From the NCBI GenBank assembly GCA_018262315.1, contig JAGSPS010000358.1, positions 1 to 5,561 of the forward strand: DNA of 5,561 nt, in the 5' to 3' direction. Source of the stretch: Deltaproteobacteria bacterium. GTDB lineage: Bacteria > Myxococcota_A > UBA9160 > PR03. Positions 1-5,561 of the stretch are shown here, in pieces. The stretch's first letter is position 1, and every line of letters starts with the position of its first letter. Made by a program: the position numbers and the translations under genes. A model generated the notes under the pieces. It was not told the origin of the DNA, ran no database searches, and saw only the letters and a list, made by a program, of their open reading frames with translations.

Positions 1-1797
1 GACATCCCCGCCGCGGCGCGGTTCCTCGGTTGGCCGGCGCTGCGTGCAGTCTCGATCAAGGGCCGCGCGAACTACGCCTGCGAGCGTCGCCTCGCCGCGG
101 TGCTGGCCGAGGCGCGCGAAACGCAACTCTTCCCGGAGCAACGCAACGCCTACGCCGTGCTCGCCGCGTGCGCGTCGATCCGCCCGCACGGCGAGCTGGG
201 TTCGGTGCCCGCGGCGTGGCTGCGACGCCACCCGCCGCTGCTCGATCTGTTGCGACGCTCGGTTGCAGCGCGAGCCGAACAGTGCACGCGCGAAGAGTGC
301 GCGCAGCACGCACACTGCGCGTTCGGCCGCCGGCGCGCGGCATTGGCACAGGCGCACCTGGTCGTCGCGAACCACGATCTGCTGCTGCGCTGGCCGCCCG
401 ACTATCCGGCGTTCGCACATGCGATCGTGGACGAAGCGCACGAGCTGTCCGACGTGGCGGACGAGGTGTATGCGCAGACGGTGCGTCCCGACGAAGTGCT
501 CGAGCGCATCGACGACGTCTTCGGCCGGCCGGCTCATGATCCTCGCCGCTCGGCTTCGCCTCGCTACGCGGGAGGCGCGTTGCCCGCGACGAAGAGCCGA
601 GCGCTGCGCAAGGACGCACTCGCCTGGCGGCGCGGCGTGCAGCAGGAACTCGTCGCGCTCGGCCGCTCGCTCGAGCCGTTCGCGAGCGAGTTCGGCGAGG
701 TGCAGGTGCCGGCGCACGCGGGGCCGGACTTCGCCGCGGCCGAGCATTGCGCGGAGATCGCGGCGCTGCGCATCGACGAAGTGTCGCGCGAGATGGAAGC
801 GGCGGTCGATCCCGAGGAGAGCGCGAGCGGAATCGCGCGCAACGCCGCAGAGCTGCGAGGCGCGGCGAGCGCATTGCGCCTGGCGTTCCAGGGTTCCGAG
901 GAATCGGTTGCCGGGTTCGAGGGCGTCGAAGCGCCGTGGGATCGCTGGCGGCTCGCGGTGCGGCTGGTCTCGCCGGCCGAGGCGTTCCGCGAGCATTTTC
1001 TCGAGCGCCTCGAGTCGTTCGCGGGCGTCTCGGCGAGCCTCTTCATCGGCGGCGACGCGTTCGCGGCGCTCGGCGAGATCGGCGTGGTGGGCGGCGACGC
1101 ACACGTCGAGACGCTGTCGGTGCCGAGCCCGTTCCCGTACGAGAAGCACATGCGGGTGGCGGCGCTCCGCGGTGGCGCCGATCTGGTGCGCGAGACGGTG
1201 GACGTGCTCGAAACGCTCGCGCGCCGGCTCGGCGGTCGCACGCTCGGCCTCTTCACCAGTTTGCGGCGCATGAACGACGTCGCGGCGCTGCTCGCCGAGC
1301 GGCTGCGCGCGGACGGCATCGAAGTGCTCGCGCCGCGCCGCGCCTCCGACGACCCGAGCGCGCTCGTCGAGCGCTTCCGCCAGGGCGGCGCCGTGCTGCT
1401 CGGTGCGCGCAAGTTCTGGCAGGGACTCGACCTGCCCGGCGACCAGCTCCAGGCCGTCGTAATCGAAAAGCTGCCCTTCGAGGTGCCGACCGAGCTGCGC
1501 CGCCGCCGCGAATTGCATCTCAAGCGCGCGGGCATCGACGCCTTCGAGCGCTTTGCGCTTGGCAAGATGCTGCTCAACCTGAAGCAGATGGTCGGGCGCC
1601 TGATCCGCAGCGAGGACGACCGCGGCCTCGTCGTGCTCGTCGAGTCGCGTCCCGAGAAGCGCTACTTCCGCCGCCTCGCCGATGCGCTCCCGCCCGGCTC
1701 CCGCGTGGTCCTCGCCGAACCCGAGGACCTCGAATCCCTCCTCGCCGAAGTAGCCATCCCAGGTTGCTTTGGGGACGTTCCTGCCCCGTTGCGTTAG
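1..1797 (+). CDS. ATP-dependent DNA helicase, DinG/YoaA (XPD-like, 4Fe-4S) family, 5' partial
   Basis: Superfamily 2 helicases of this family unwind DNA 5'-to-3' using ATP and act in replication-associated repair and R-loop or damage processing. The frame is open from base 1, so the start and the Walker A loop lie left of the window; 598 residues are visible. Numbering from base 1, they show the KGRANY segment (20-25) followed by Cys27, then Cys95, Cys100 and Cys106. The C-x4-C-x5-C spacing matches the 4Fe-4S ligands of DinG. A DEAH box follows at 144-147. Motif V-like FWQGLDLPGD is at 472-481 and motif VI QMVGRLIR at 529-536. All the visible catalytic and cluster residues are present. A GTG at 100 would give an ORF but would remove KGRANY and Cys27, so it is not the start. 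The final 11 residues and the stop are encoded by an inverted repeat (1763-1825) and are unlikely to be ancestral. Family assignment is very secure; DinG versus YoaA is not resolved. Confidence 0.95.
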   Translation, partial: DIPAAARFLGWPALRAVSIKGRANYACERRLAAVLAEARETQLFPEQRNAYAVLAACASIRPHGELGSVPAAWLRRHPPLLDLLRRSVAARAEQCTREECAQHAHCAFGRRRAALAQAHLVVANHDLLLRWPPDYPAFAHAIVDEAHELSDVADEVYAQTVRPDEVLERIDDVFGRPAHDPRRSASPRYAGGALPATKSRALRKDALAWRRGVQQELVALGRSLEPFASEFGEVQVPAHAGPDFAAAEHCAEIAALRIDEVSREMEAAVDPEESASGIARNAAELRGAASALRLAFQGSEESVAGFEGVEAPWDRWRLAVRLVSPAEAFREHFLERLESFAGVSASLFIGGDAFAALGEIGVVGGDAHVETLSVPSPFPYEKHMRVAALRGGADLVRETVDVLETLARRLGGRTLGLFTSLRRMNDVAALLAERLRADGIEVLAPRRASDDPSALVERFRQGGAVLLGARKFWQGLDLPGDQLQAVVIEKLPFEVPTELRRRRELHLKRAGIDAFERFALGKMLLNLKQMVGRLIRSEDDRGLVVLVESRPEKRYFRRLADALPPGSRVVLAEPEDLESLLAEVAIPGCFGDVPAPLR

Positions 1798-1825
1798 TTG
1801 CCTTCAGGAACGTCCCCAAAGCAAC
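1763..1825. repeat. Perfect 21-bp inverted repeat with 21-nt loop (REP/MITE-like hairpin)
   Basis: The left arm at 1763-1783 (beginning GTTGCTTTGGGG) is exactly complementary to the right arm at 1805-1825 (ending CCCCAAAGCAAC). The loop is 1784-1804. A loop segment at 1785-1792 (CCCGTTGC) can also pair with 1821-1828 (GCAACGGG), which allows an alternative fold. No T-run follows on either strand, so it is not a classic intrinsic terminator, although such a stem could still hinder transcription or protect mRNA ends. It covers the helicase stop codon and ends 16 bases before the GTG of the next gene. Placement at a gene junction, perfect arms and length suit a palindromic intergenic repeat (REP-type) or a small non-autonomous element. 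That class assignment is an inference, because only one full copy is present here. Confidence 0.9.
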
Positions 1826-1841
1826 GGGCTAAGATGCCGGC

Positions 1842-2570
1842 GTGTCGGGGCGGCCCATCGCACTCGTGACTGGCGCGGCACGCGGGATTGGCGCCGCGTG
1901 TGCGCGGGCGCTCGCGGGCGAGGGGTTCCGCGTCGCGATCCACTACAACACGAGCAGCGAGGCGGCGGAGAAACTCGCCGGCGAGCTGCCCGAATCCTTC
2001 GCGTTGCGCGCCGACCTCGCGGTGCCCGCGCAGGTCGAAGCGCTGCTCGATACGCTGGGTGAACGCGCGGGGCGCGTGGACGTGCTCGTCAACAACGCTG
2101 GTCTCACCCGCAACGCGCCGACGCCGGTGATGAAACTCGACGACTACGACGCGGTCGCCGCGCTCGCGCGCGGCACCTGGTACCTCACCAAGCTGATGCT
2201 GCGCCGCTTCATGATGAAGCAGAAGTCGGGGCGCATCATCCAGATCTCGAGCGTGGTGGGACACATCGGAAATCGCGGGCAATCGCCGTACACGATGGCG
2301 AAGGCGGGGCTCGACGCGCTGACCCGCTCGCTCGCGCTGGAACTCGCCGACCGCAACATCCTGGTGAACTCGGTGGCGCCCGGTTTCATCGAGACCGAAA
2401 TGGCCGCCGCGCTGCCCGACCAGGTCAAGAACCGCATCCTCGAGCGCATCCCGCTCGGCCGCATGGGCACGCCCGAAGAAGTGGCCGAAGTGGTGGCGTT
2501 CCTCGCGACGCGCGGCTCCTACATCCAGGGCAGCGTGATCCACGTGAACGGCGGCCTCTACGGCGGCTGA
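1842..2570 (+). CDS. FabG-like short-chain dehydrogenase/reductase (3-oxoacyl-ACP reductase family)
   Basis: This is a 242-residue classical SDR, the normal length for FabG-type NAD(P)H-dependent reductases, which reduce 3-oxoacyl thioesters or related ketones in the cytoplasm. It shows the cofactor loop TGAARGIG (10-17), NNAG (84-87), a catalytic Ser137 with Tyr150 and Lys154 (YTMAK), the PGFIET segment (180-185) and the usual VNGG C-terminus. The stretch RGRII...VNSVAPGFIETEM is close to FabG. However, the helix that normally carries the catalytic Asn ('NLxG') reads ALARGTW at 107-113, and there is no Asn anywhere from 92 to 143. The GTG at 1842 is the start because an in-frame TAA sits at 1830 and the next GTG (1866) would destroy the Rossmann fold. 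No good Shine-Dalgarno is seen; the inverted repeat ends just upstream. It is one base from the next gene and probably co-transcribed with it. The substrate is unknown, and there are no fatty-acid genes nearby to confirm a FabG role. Confidence 0.92.
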   Translation: MSGRPIALVTGAARGIGAACARALAGEGFRVAIHYNTSSEAAEKLAGELPESFALRADLAVPAQVEALLDTLGERAGRVDVLVNNAGLTRNAPTPVMKLDDYDAVAALARGTWYLTKLMLRRFMMKQKSGRIIQISSVVGHIGNRGQSPYTMAKAGLDALTRSLALELADRNILVNSVAPGFIETEMAAALPDQVKNRILERIPLGRMGTPEEVAEVVAFLATRGSYIQGSVIHVNGGLYGG

Positions 2571-2571
2571 G

Positions 2572-3429
2572 ATGGCGCGTTGCCTCGTCGCCGGCTGCGG
2601 CTACGTCGGAACGGCGCTCGCCGTGATGCTGCGCGACGCGGGACACCGCGTGTTCGGCCTGAAGCGCCGGCCCGCTGGCCTTCCCGAAGGCGTCACGCCG
2701 CTCGCCGCGGATCTCGCCGACGCGAACTCGCTCGCCGCCGCGCTCGCCCGCATTGAAGCTCCACTCGACGTCGTGGTCTACGCCGCCGCAGCCGATCACG
2801 GAGACGACGCTGCGTATCGCCGCGCCTACGTGGACGGCCTGCGCAATCTCGTCGCCGCGTTGCACGCGCGCGACGCGACACCGGCGGGCGTCTTCTTCAC
2901 GTCGAGCACGGCAGTCTACGCCCAGGACGACGGCTCGTGGGTGGACGAGTCGAGCCCCACCGAGCCGGGCGATTTTCGCGGCGGGCGCATGCTCGAAGCC
3001 GAGGCGGTACTCGCGGCGAGCGGCTTCCCCGCCGTGTCGCTGCGCCTCGGCGGCATCTATGGACCCGGGCGCACGCGGCTCGTCGAGAGCGTGCGCAGCG
3101 GTCGCGCGACGCTGCGCACGGGTCCGCCGCACTTTGGCAATCGCATCCACCGCGACGACGCGGCGGGCGCGCTCGCGCACCTCGCGTCGCTCGCGATCAG
3201 CGGCCGCGCGCTCGCATCGCTCTACCTCGGCTGGATCGCGTCACAGCTGGGCATGCCAGAGCCAGCGGCGCGCGACGGCGAACCCGCCGTGGGTGCGCGC
3301 GACGCGAATCGCGCTGCATCCAACAAGCGCTGCTCGAACGCGCGGCTGCGCGCGACCGGCTACCGCTTCCGGTTCCCGACCTTCCGCGAGGGCTACACCG
3401 AGGCGATCGCCGCGACTACTTCACGGTGA
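2572..3429 (+). CDS. Atypical SDR: NAD(P)-binding epimerase/dehydratase-like protein, YeeZ-like
   Basis: The 285-residue protein begins with a nucleotide-binding motif GCGYVG (8-13). It then shows SSTAVYAQDDGSWVDE (111-126), GGIYGPGR (160-167), NRIHRDD (190-196) and a C-terminal NKRCSNARLRATGY...REGY block. Together these are characteristic of the YeeZ-like group of atypical SDRs. No YxxxK active site is visible: the region after the VDE motif reads GDFRGGRMLEAE (133-144). It therefore probably binds NAD(P), but no reaction can be assigned. The ATG follows the TGA of the reductase gene after a single base, which suggests translational coupling. Between Gly220 and Trp221 the family usually has about a dozen further residues (a VDDxPA...EV-type stretch), so a small in-frame deletion is likely. 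The last 14 bases overlap the convergent DUF4399 gene. The family call is fairly sure; function is unknown. Confidence 0.88.
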   Translation: MARCLVAGCGYVGTALAVMLRDAGHRVFGLKRRPAGLPEGVTPLAADLADANSLAAALARIEAPLDVVVYAAAADHGDDAAYRRAYVDGLRNLVAALHARDATPAGVFFTSSTAVYAQDDGSWVDESSPTEPGDFRGGRMLEAEAVLAASGFPAVSLRLGGIYGPGRTRLVESVRSGRATLRTGPPHFGNRIHRDDAAGALAHLASLAISGRALASLYLGWIASQLGMPEPAARDGEPAVGARDANRAASNKRCSNARLRATGYRFRFPTFREGYTEAIAATTSR

Positions 3430-3895
3430 TCGTGATCGCGTCCGAGAGCAGCGCCGGATCGAGCGGCACGTGGTCCTTGTCGGCGAGCACCAGTTGGAGC
3501 GTGTGCTTGCCGGGCGCCAGCGCGACGCTGGTCTCGGTCTGGCCAGCGCCGAAATGAAGGTGCTTGTCGTCCTTCGGGAGCGGCGCGTCGAATGCCGGTA
3601 CGGGCGAGTCGATGATCAGGTGGTGATGACCCGTGTTCGGTGACGCGACGCCCGCCGGCGCCACGCCCATGCCCGTGAGCCCGAAGCGCACCGTCACGGG
3701 ACTCGCAACCGTCTCGCCGTTCTGGGGCGAGATGATGTAGAGCTTGGCCTCCGCGGGACGTGGCGTGCGCGCGATCGCGGGAGTGGCCGCACTCTTGGCC
3801 GCAGTCTCCGCCGCGCATGCAGCGGGCGCCGCAGCGAACGCGAGGAGGGCGACGGCGAGGGTCGAAGCAGCGGCGGGGTGGGGACGAGGGGCCAT
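3416..3895 (-). CDS. Secreted DUF4399 domain protein
   Basis: This 159-residue protein starts with a signal peptide: a short basic N-terminus (PRPH), a hydrophobic Ala/Leu stretch at 11-26, and likely cleavage near residues 27-31 (ACAAET). A Cys27 is present but its context is a poor lipobox. After an Ala/Pro-rich linker, residues 52-158 form one DUF4399 domain. It has ISPQNGETVASPVTVRFGL, the GMGVAPAG segment (75-82), NTGHHHLIID (87-96), a DDKHLHFGAGQTE block (109-121) and PGKHTLQLVLAD (128-139). The domain is a small beta-rich periplasmic fold of unknown function; relatives are sometimes mislabelled 'rod shape-determining protein RodA', which this is not. The ATG at 3895 is well supported by AAGGAG (complement of 3901-3906) five bases upstream. 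The gene lies downstream of the monooxygenase on the same strand with a 140-bp gap, so it may have its own promoter. Confidence 0.93.
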   Translation of the reverse strand: MAPRPHPAAASTLAVALLAFAAAPAACAAETAAKSAATPAIARTPRPAEAKLYIISPQNGETVASPVTVRFGLTGMGVAPAGVASPNTGHHHLIIDSPVPAFDAPLPKDDKHLHFGAGQTETSVALAPGKHTLQLVLADKDHVPLDPALLSDAITITVK

Positions 3896-4035
3896 GGAAT
3901 CTCCTTTCGTAGACGGCCGCGATCCTACGCGATCCCCTGCAGCCGTGAAAGCACGGCGCACGCTGGGTGTCGCATTCACCGCGCTGTTGCTGTTCCTTGC
4001 CGCGCTCGCTGGCTGGTGACGTCCGGTAGCCGAAC
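3896..4035. other. 140-bp intergenic region between monooxygenase and DUF4399 genes
   Basis: This gap must hold the leader of the DUF4399 gene and possibly its promoter. On the - strand a TAGGAT hexamer (complement of about 3930) could be a weak -10 element, but no convincing -35 matches it. No strong hairpin or T-run terminator for the monooxygenase was seen. On the + strand an ATG at 3894 opens a 41-codon frame ending at 4019. Its C-terminal half is hydrophobic (TALLLFLAALAGW), but it overlaps the DUF4399 start codon and has no clear ribosome site, so it is not called as a gene. Confidence 0.5.
3901..3906 (-). promoter_or_regulatory. Strong Shine-Dalgarno for the DUF4399 gene
   Basis: Read on the - strand, AAGGAG lies five bases before the ATG at 3895-3893. 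It is the clearest ribosome binding site in the window and fixes the start of the signal peptide. Confidence 0.8.
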
Positions 4036-5331
4036 TCACGCGCGCACGAAGCGGTAGTCGTGCCAGTTGGGATGGCGGGTGCGGCGCCAGTAGTCGGCGG
4101 TGAAGCCGGACCAGTTGTTGACCACCTTGCCCGACGCGGTCTTGTACCAACTCGAGCAGCCGGCCGTCCAAGCCGTCTTCGAGAGCGCCGTCTGGAGCCG
4201 TTGGTTGTAGCGGTCCATCACGTCGGGGCGTACCTCCAGCCAGGAGGCGCGGCGCTTCGACAACTCCTGGATGCACTGCACTGCGTAGCCGACCTGGCAC
4301 TCGATCATGAAAATGATCGAGTTGTGGCCGAGGTTGGTGTTTGGGCCGTAGAGCAGGAACAGGTTCGGGAAGCCCGCGACGGTCACGCCCAGGTGAGCCG
4401 TGGCGCCGTCGCACCAGACCTCGTGGAGCTCGGCGCCGCCGAGACCCTCGATCGCGAGCGGTGCGAGGAAGCGGGTGGTCTCGAAGCCGGTGCCGAAGAC
4501 GATCGTGTCGGCGGGCCGCTCGACACCGTCCTTCGTGGCTACCGCGCCCTGCGTCACGCGCTCGATCGGTTCGGTGACGACTTCGACGTTGGGCCGCACC
4601 AGCGCCTGGTAGTAGTCGTCGGAGATCAGGATCCGCTTGCAGCCGATCGGGTAGTCGGGCGTCAGCTTCGCGCGCAACGCCGGATCGCTCACCTGCGCGT
4701 GCAGGTACTCGATGGCCGTGCGCGTCATGCGGCGCGAGAACCAGCTCTCGCGCAGGAACGCCAGGAAGCGGATCTCGAGCATCGACCAGATGAAGGCACG
4801 CAGCGCGCGCAACAGCAGCGGATGGCGCCGGAAGCGCGCCTTGTCGGCTGCGCTGAACTTGCGGTCGTTGCGCGGGATCACCCAGTTGGCCGAGCGCTGG
4901 AACACCGTGACGTGCGCCGCCGTCTTCGCGATTTCGGGAATGAACTGCAGCGCGCTCGCGCCATTGCCGATCACCGCGACGCGCTCGCCCGCGAGATCGT
5001 GCTGGTGGTTCCAGCGCGCCGAGTGGAAGCGCGTGCCCGCGAACGACGCGAGTCCCGGCAAGTCCGGGACGTGCGGCCGATTGAGCTGGCCGAGCCCCGA
5101 GACCAGCGCCTTCGCGGTGATCTCCTCGCCGGTGCTGGTGCGGATGCGCCAGACGCCGGCGTGTTCGTCGAAGCGGGCGCCCGCGATCTCGGTGCCGAAG
5201 CGGATCTGCGGGAGCAGGTTGTACTTCTCGGCGCAGTGACGCAGGTAGCGCTGGATCTCGGGCTGCGGCGAGAAGGCGCGACTCCACTCCGGGTTCGGCT
5301 CGAAGGAGAACGAGTAGAGGTGCGAGGGCAC
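4036..5331 (-). CDS. Baeyer-Villiger-type flavin monooxygenase, N-terminally truncated (possible pseudogene)
   Basis: Baeyer-Villiger and related class B flavin monooxygenases use FAD, NADPH and O2 to oxygenate ketones or heteroatoms. Numbered from the GTG at 5331, the 431 residues show PSHLYSFSFEPNP (2-14) and the family fingerprint F-x-G-x3-H-x3-W at 97-107, with Asn instead of the usual Pro/Asp at 108. The second Rossmann motif GNGASA (122-127) binds NADPH and is followed by VFQRSANWVIPR (143-154). Later come FGTGFETTRFL, YGPNTNLGHNS and a C-terminal GCSSWYKTASGK...NNWSGFT block. What is missing is the first 50-60 residues, with the FAD-binding GxGxxG and the GGTW region. The GTG at 5331 is the Val of the internal CDVPSH motif, has no ribosome site, and no other start lies upstream in frame. 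The frame stays open further upstream but shows no recognisable FAD-binding domain. It is probably a truncated, inactive remnant or a breakpoint artefact. Family call is very sure; integrity is doubtful. Confidence 0.85.
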   Translation of the reverse strand: MPSHLYSFSFEPNPEWSRAFSPQPEIQRYLRHCAEKYNLLPQIRFGTEIAGARFDEHAGVWRIRTSTGEEITAKALVSGLGQLNRPHVPDLPGLASFAGTRFHSARWNHQHDLAGERVAVIGNGASALQFIPEIAKTAAHVTVFQRSANWVIPRNDRKFSAADKARFRRHPLLLRALRAFIWSMLEIRFLAFLRESWFSRRMTRTAIEYLHAQVSDPALRAKLTPDYPIGCKRILISDDYYQALVRPNVEVVTEPIERVTQGAVATKDGVERPADTIVFGTGFETTRFLAPLAIEGLGGAELHEVWCDGATAHLGVTVAGFPNLFLLYGPNTNLGHNSIIFMIECQVGYAVQCIQELSKRRASWLEVRPDVMDRYNQRLQTALSKTAWTAGCSSWYKTASGKVVNNWSGFTADYWRRTRHPNWHDYRFVRA

Positions 5332-5372
5332 GTCGCAGACCGCAACTCGAGCGGCAGCGGCCCGGGGACGCT

Positions 5373-5561
5373 CTACGAGAAAGTCGGCACATTCGGCGGG
5401 TTGATACTCACCTTCGCCATCTTGGCGACCTCCACGCGGGTGTCGCGATGATTGTGGCCGGCCTGCAGGATCGCGGGCGCTGGCTGGATGTGGAAGTAAC
5501 CGCCCGCCAGCTCGACCGGGTTCATCGGCGTGGCAATCACGTTGCGATGCCCCATGCCGCC
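5373..5561 (-). CDS. C-terminal fragment of an unidentified protein (5' partial at window edge)
   Basis: The - strand frame is open from base 5561 to a TAG at 5375-5373, giving 62 residues. Third codon positions are mostly G or C as far as about residue 48 (ending EVAKMAKV), as expected for real coding DNA here. The segment contains GHRNVIATPMNPVEL, AGGYFHIQPAPAI and GHNHRDTRVEVAKMAK. I do not recognise the family. The first visible Met (5555) comes two codons after the window edge, so whether this is the true start cannot be told; a C-terminal fragment is more likely. The last 12-14 codons (SINPPNVPTFS) look less like the rest and may be sequence joined on at the rearrangement that also truncated the monooxygenase. 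Only 41 bp separate its stop from the monooxygenase GTG. Confidence 0.55.
   Translation of the reverse strand, partial: GGMGHRNVIATPMNPVELAGGYFHIQPAPAILQAGHNHRDTRVEVAKMAKVSINPPNVPTFS

Noticed and set aside
532..580. Low-complexity stretch (CTCGCC/GCTTCGCCTCGC-like) inside the helicase, encoding DPRRSASPRYAGG
   Set aside because: It resembles repeat-like linker DNA but stays in frame, has no long palindrome, and lies in a variable region between helicase motifs, so ordinary length variation explains it.
44..1273. A 409-codon + strand frame inside the helicase
   Set aside because: It is Arg/Ser/Ala-rich and typical of a GC-rich alternate frame; the helicase frame carries all the motifs.
1763..1825. 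Intrinsic transcription terminator for the helicase
   Set aside because: The stem is strong, but no T-run follows on either strand and the stop codon lies inside the loop, so a repeat element fits better.
1794..2543. A 249-codon - strand frame opposite the reductase
   Set aside because: Composition and lack of motifs mark it as antisense shadow; the + strand frame has the full SDR motif set.
3401..3440. Clustered GATCGC/GATCG repeats around the convergent gene ends
   Set aside because: These are short palindromic hexamers common in GC-rich coding DNA, with no regular spacing.
3416..5392. A 658-codon open frame on the - strand running through the monooxygenase and into DUF4399
   Set aside because: Only its last 159 codons encode a recognisable protein with its own ribosome site and signal peptide; the rest is an Arg/Ala/Pro-rich shadow of the monooxygenase in another frame.
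4060..5451. A 463-codon + strand open frame opposite the monooxygenase
   Set aside because: It has shadow-type composition (Arg, Ala, Val, Glu rich) with no motif, while the opposite strand shows clear monooxygenase motifs.

Overview
The window is GC-rich and tightly packed with bacterial genes. A DUF4399 protein with a signal peptide, a DinG/YoaA-type helicase and REP-like repeat DNA suggest a high-GC Gram-negative lineage, such as a proteobacterium or a 'deltaproteobacterial'/Myxococcota-like group. This is inferred from gene families and composition only; there is no rRNA or other marker to place it.

The left half, on the + strand, holds three genes in one direction. First is the 3' part of an iron-sulfur XPD-like DNA helicase (1-1797, cut by the window edge). 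Next is a FabG-like short-chain dehydrogenase/reductase (1842-2570). After a gap of one base comes an atypical YeeZ-like NAD(P)-binding epimerase/dehydratase-type protein (2572-3429). A perfect 21-bp inverted repeat with a 21-nt loop (1763-1825) lies across the helicase stop codon and fills the gap before the reductase gene. The last 12 codons of the helicase, including the stop, are made of this repeat.

The right half, on the - strand, holds an unidentified partial gene entering from the right edge (5561-5373), a Baeyer-Villiger-type flavin monooxygenase (5331-4036) and a small secreted DUF4399 protein (3895-3416). The epimerase and DUF4399 genes converge and overlap by 14 bp. The monooxygenase lacks its N-terminal FAD-binding GxGxxG segment. 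Recognisable homology begins abruptly at a Cys-Asp-Val-Pro-Ser-His motif, and the DNA just upstream encodes the end of an unrelated reading frame. This looks like a rearrangement (or assembly) breakpoint rather than an intact gene start.

The genes do not form an obvious single pathway. The two SDR-type genes are probably co-transcribed, perhaps with the helicase. I see no phage, CRISPR, toxin-antitoxin or biosynthetic-cluster signature, and no convincing new system. The points most worth a second look are the long inverted repeat that rewrites the helicase C-terminus, the truncated monooxygenase, the reductase without its usual catalytic Asn, and a probable in-frame deletion in the epimerase-like gene.
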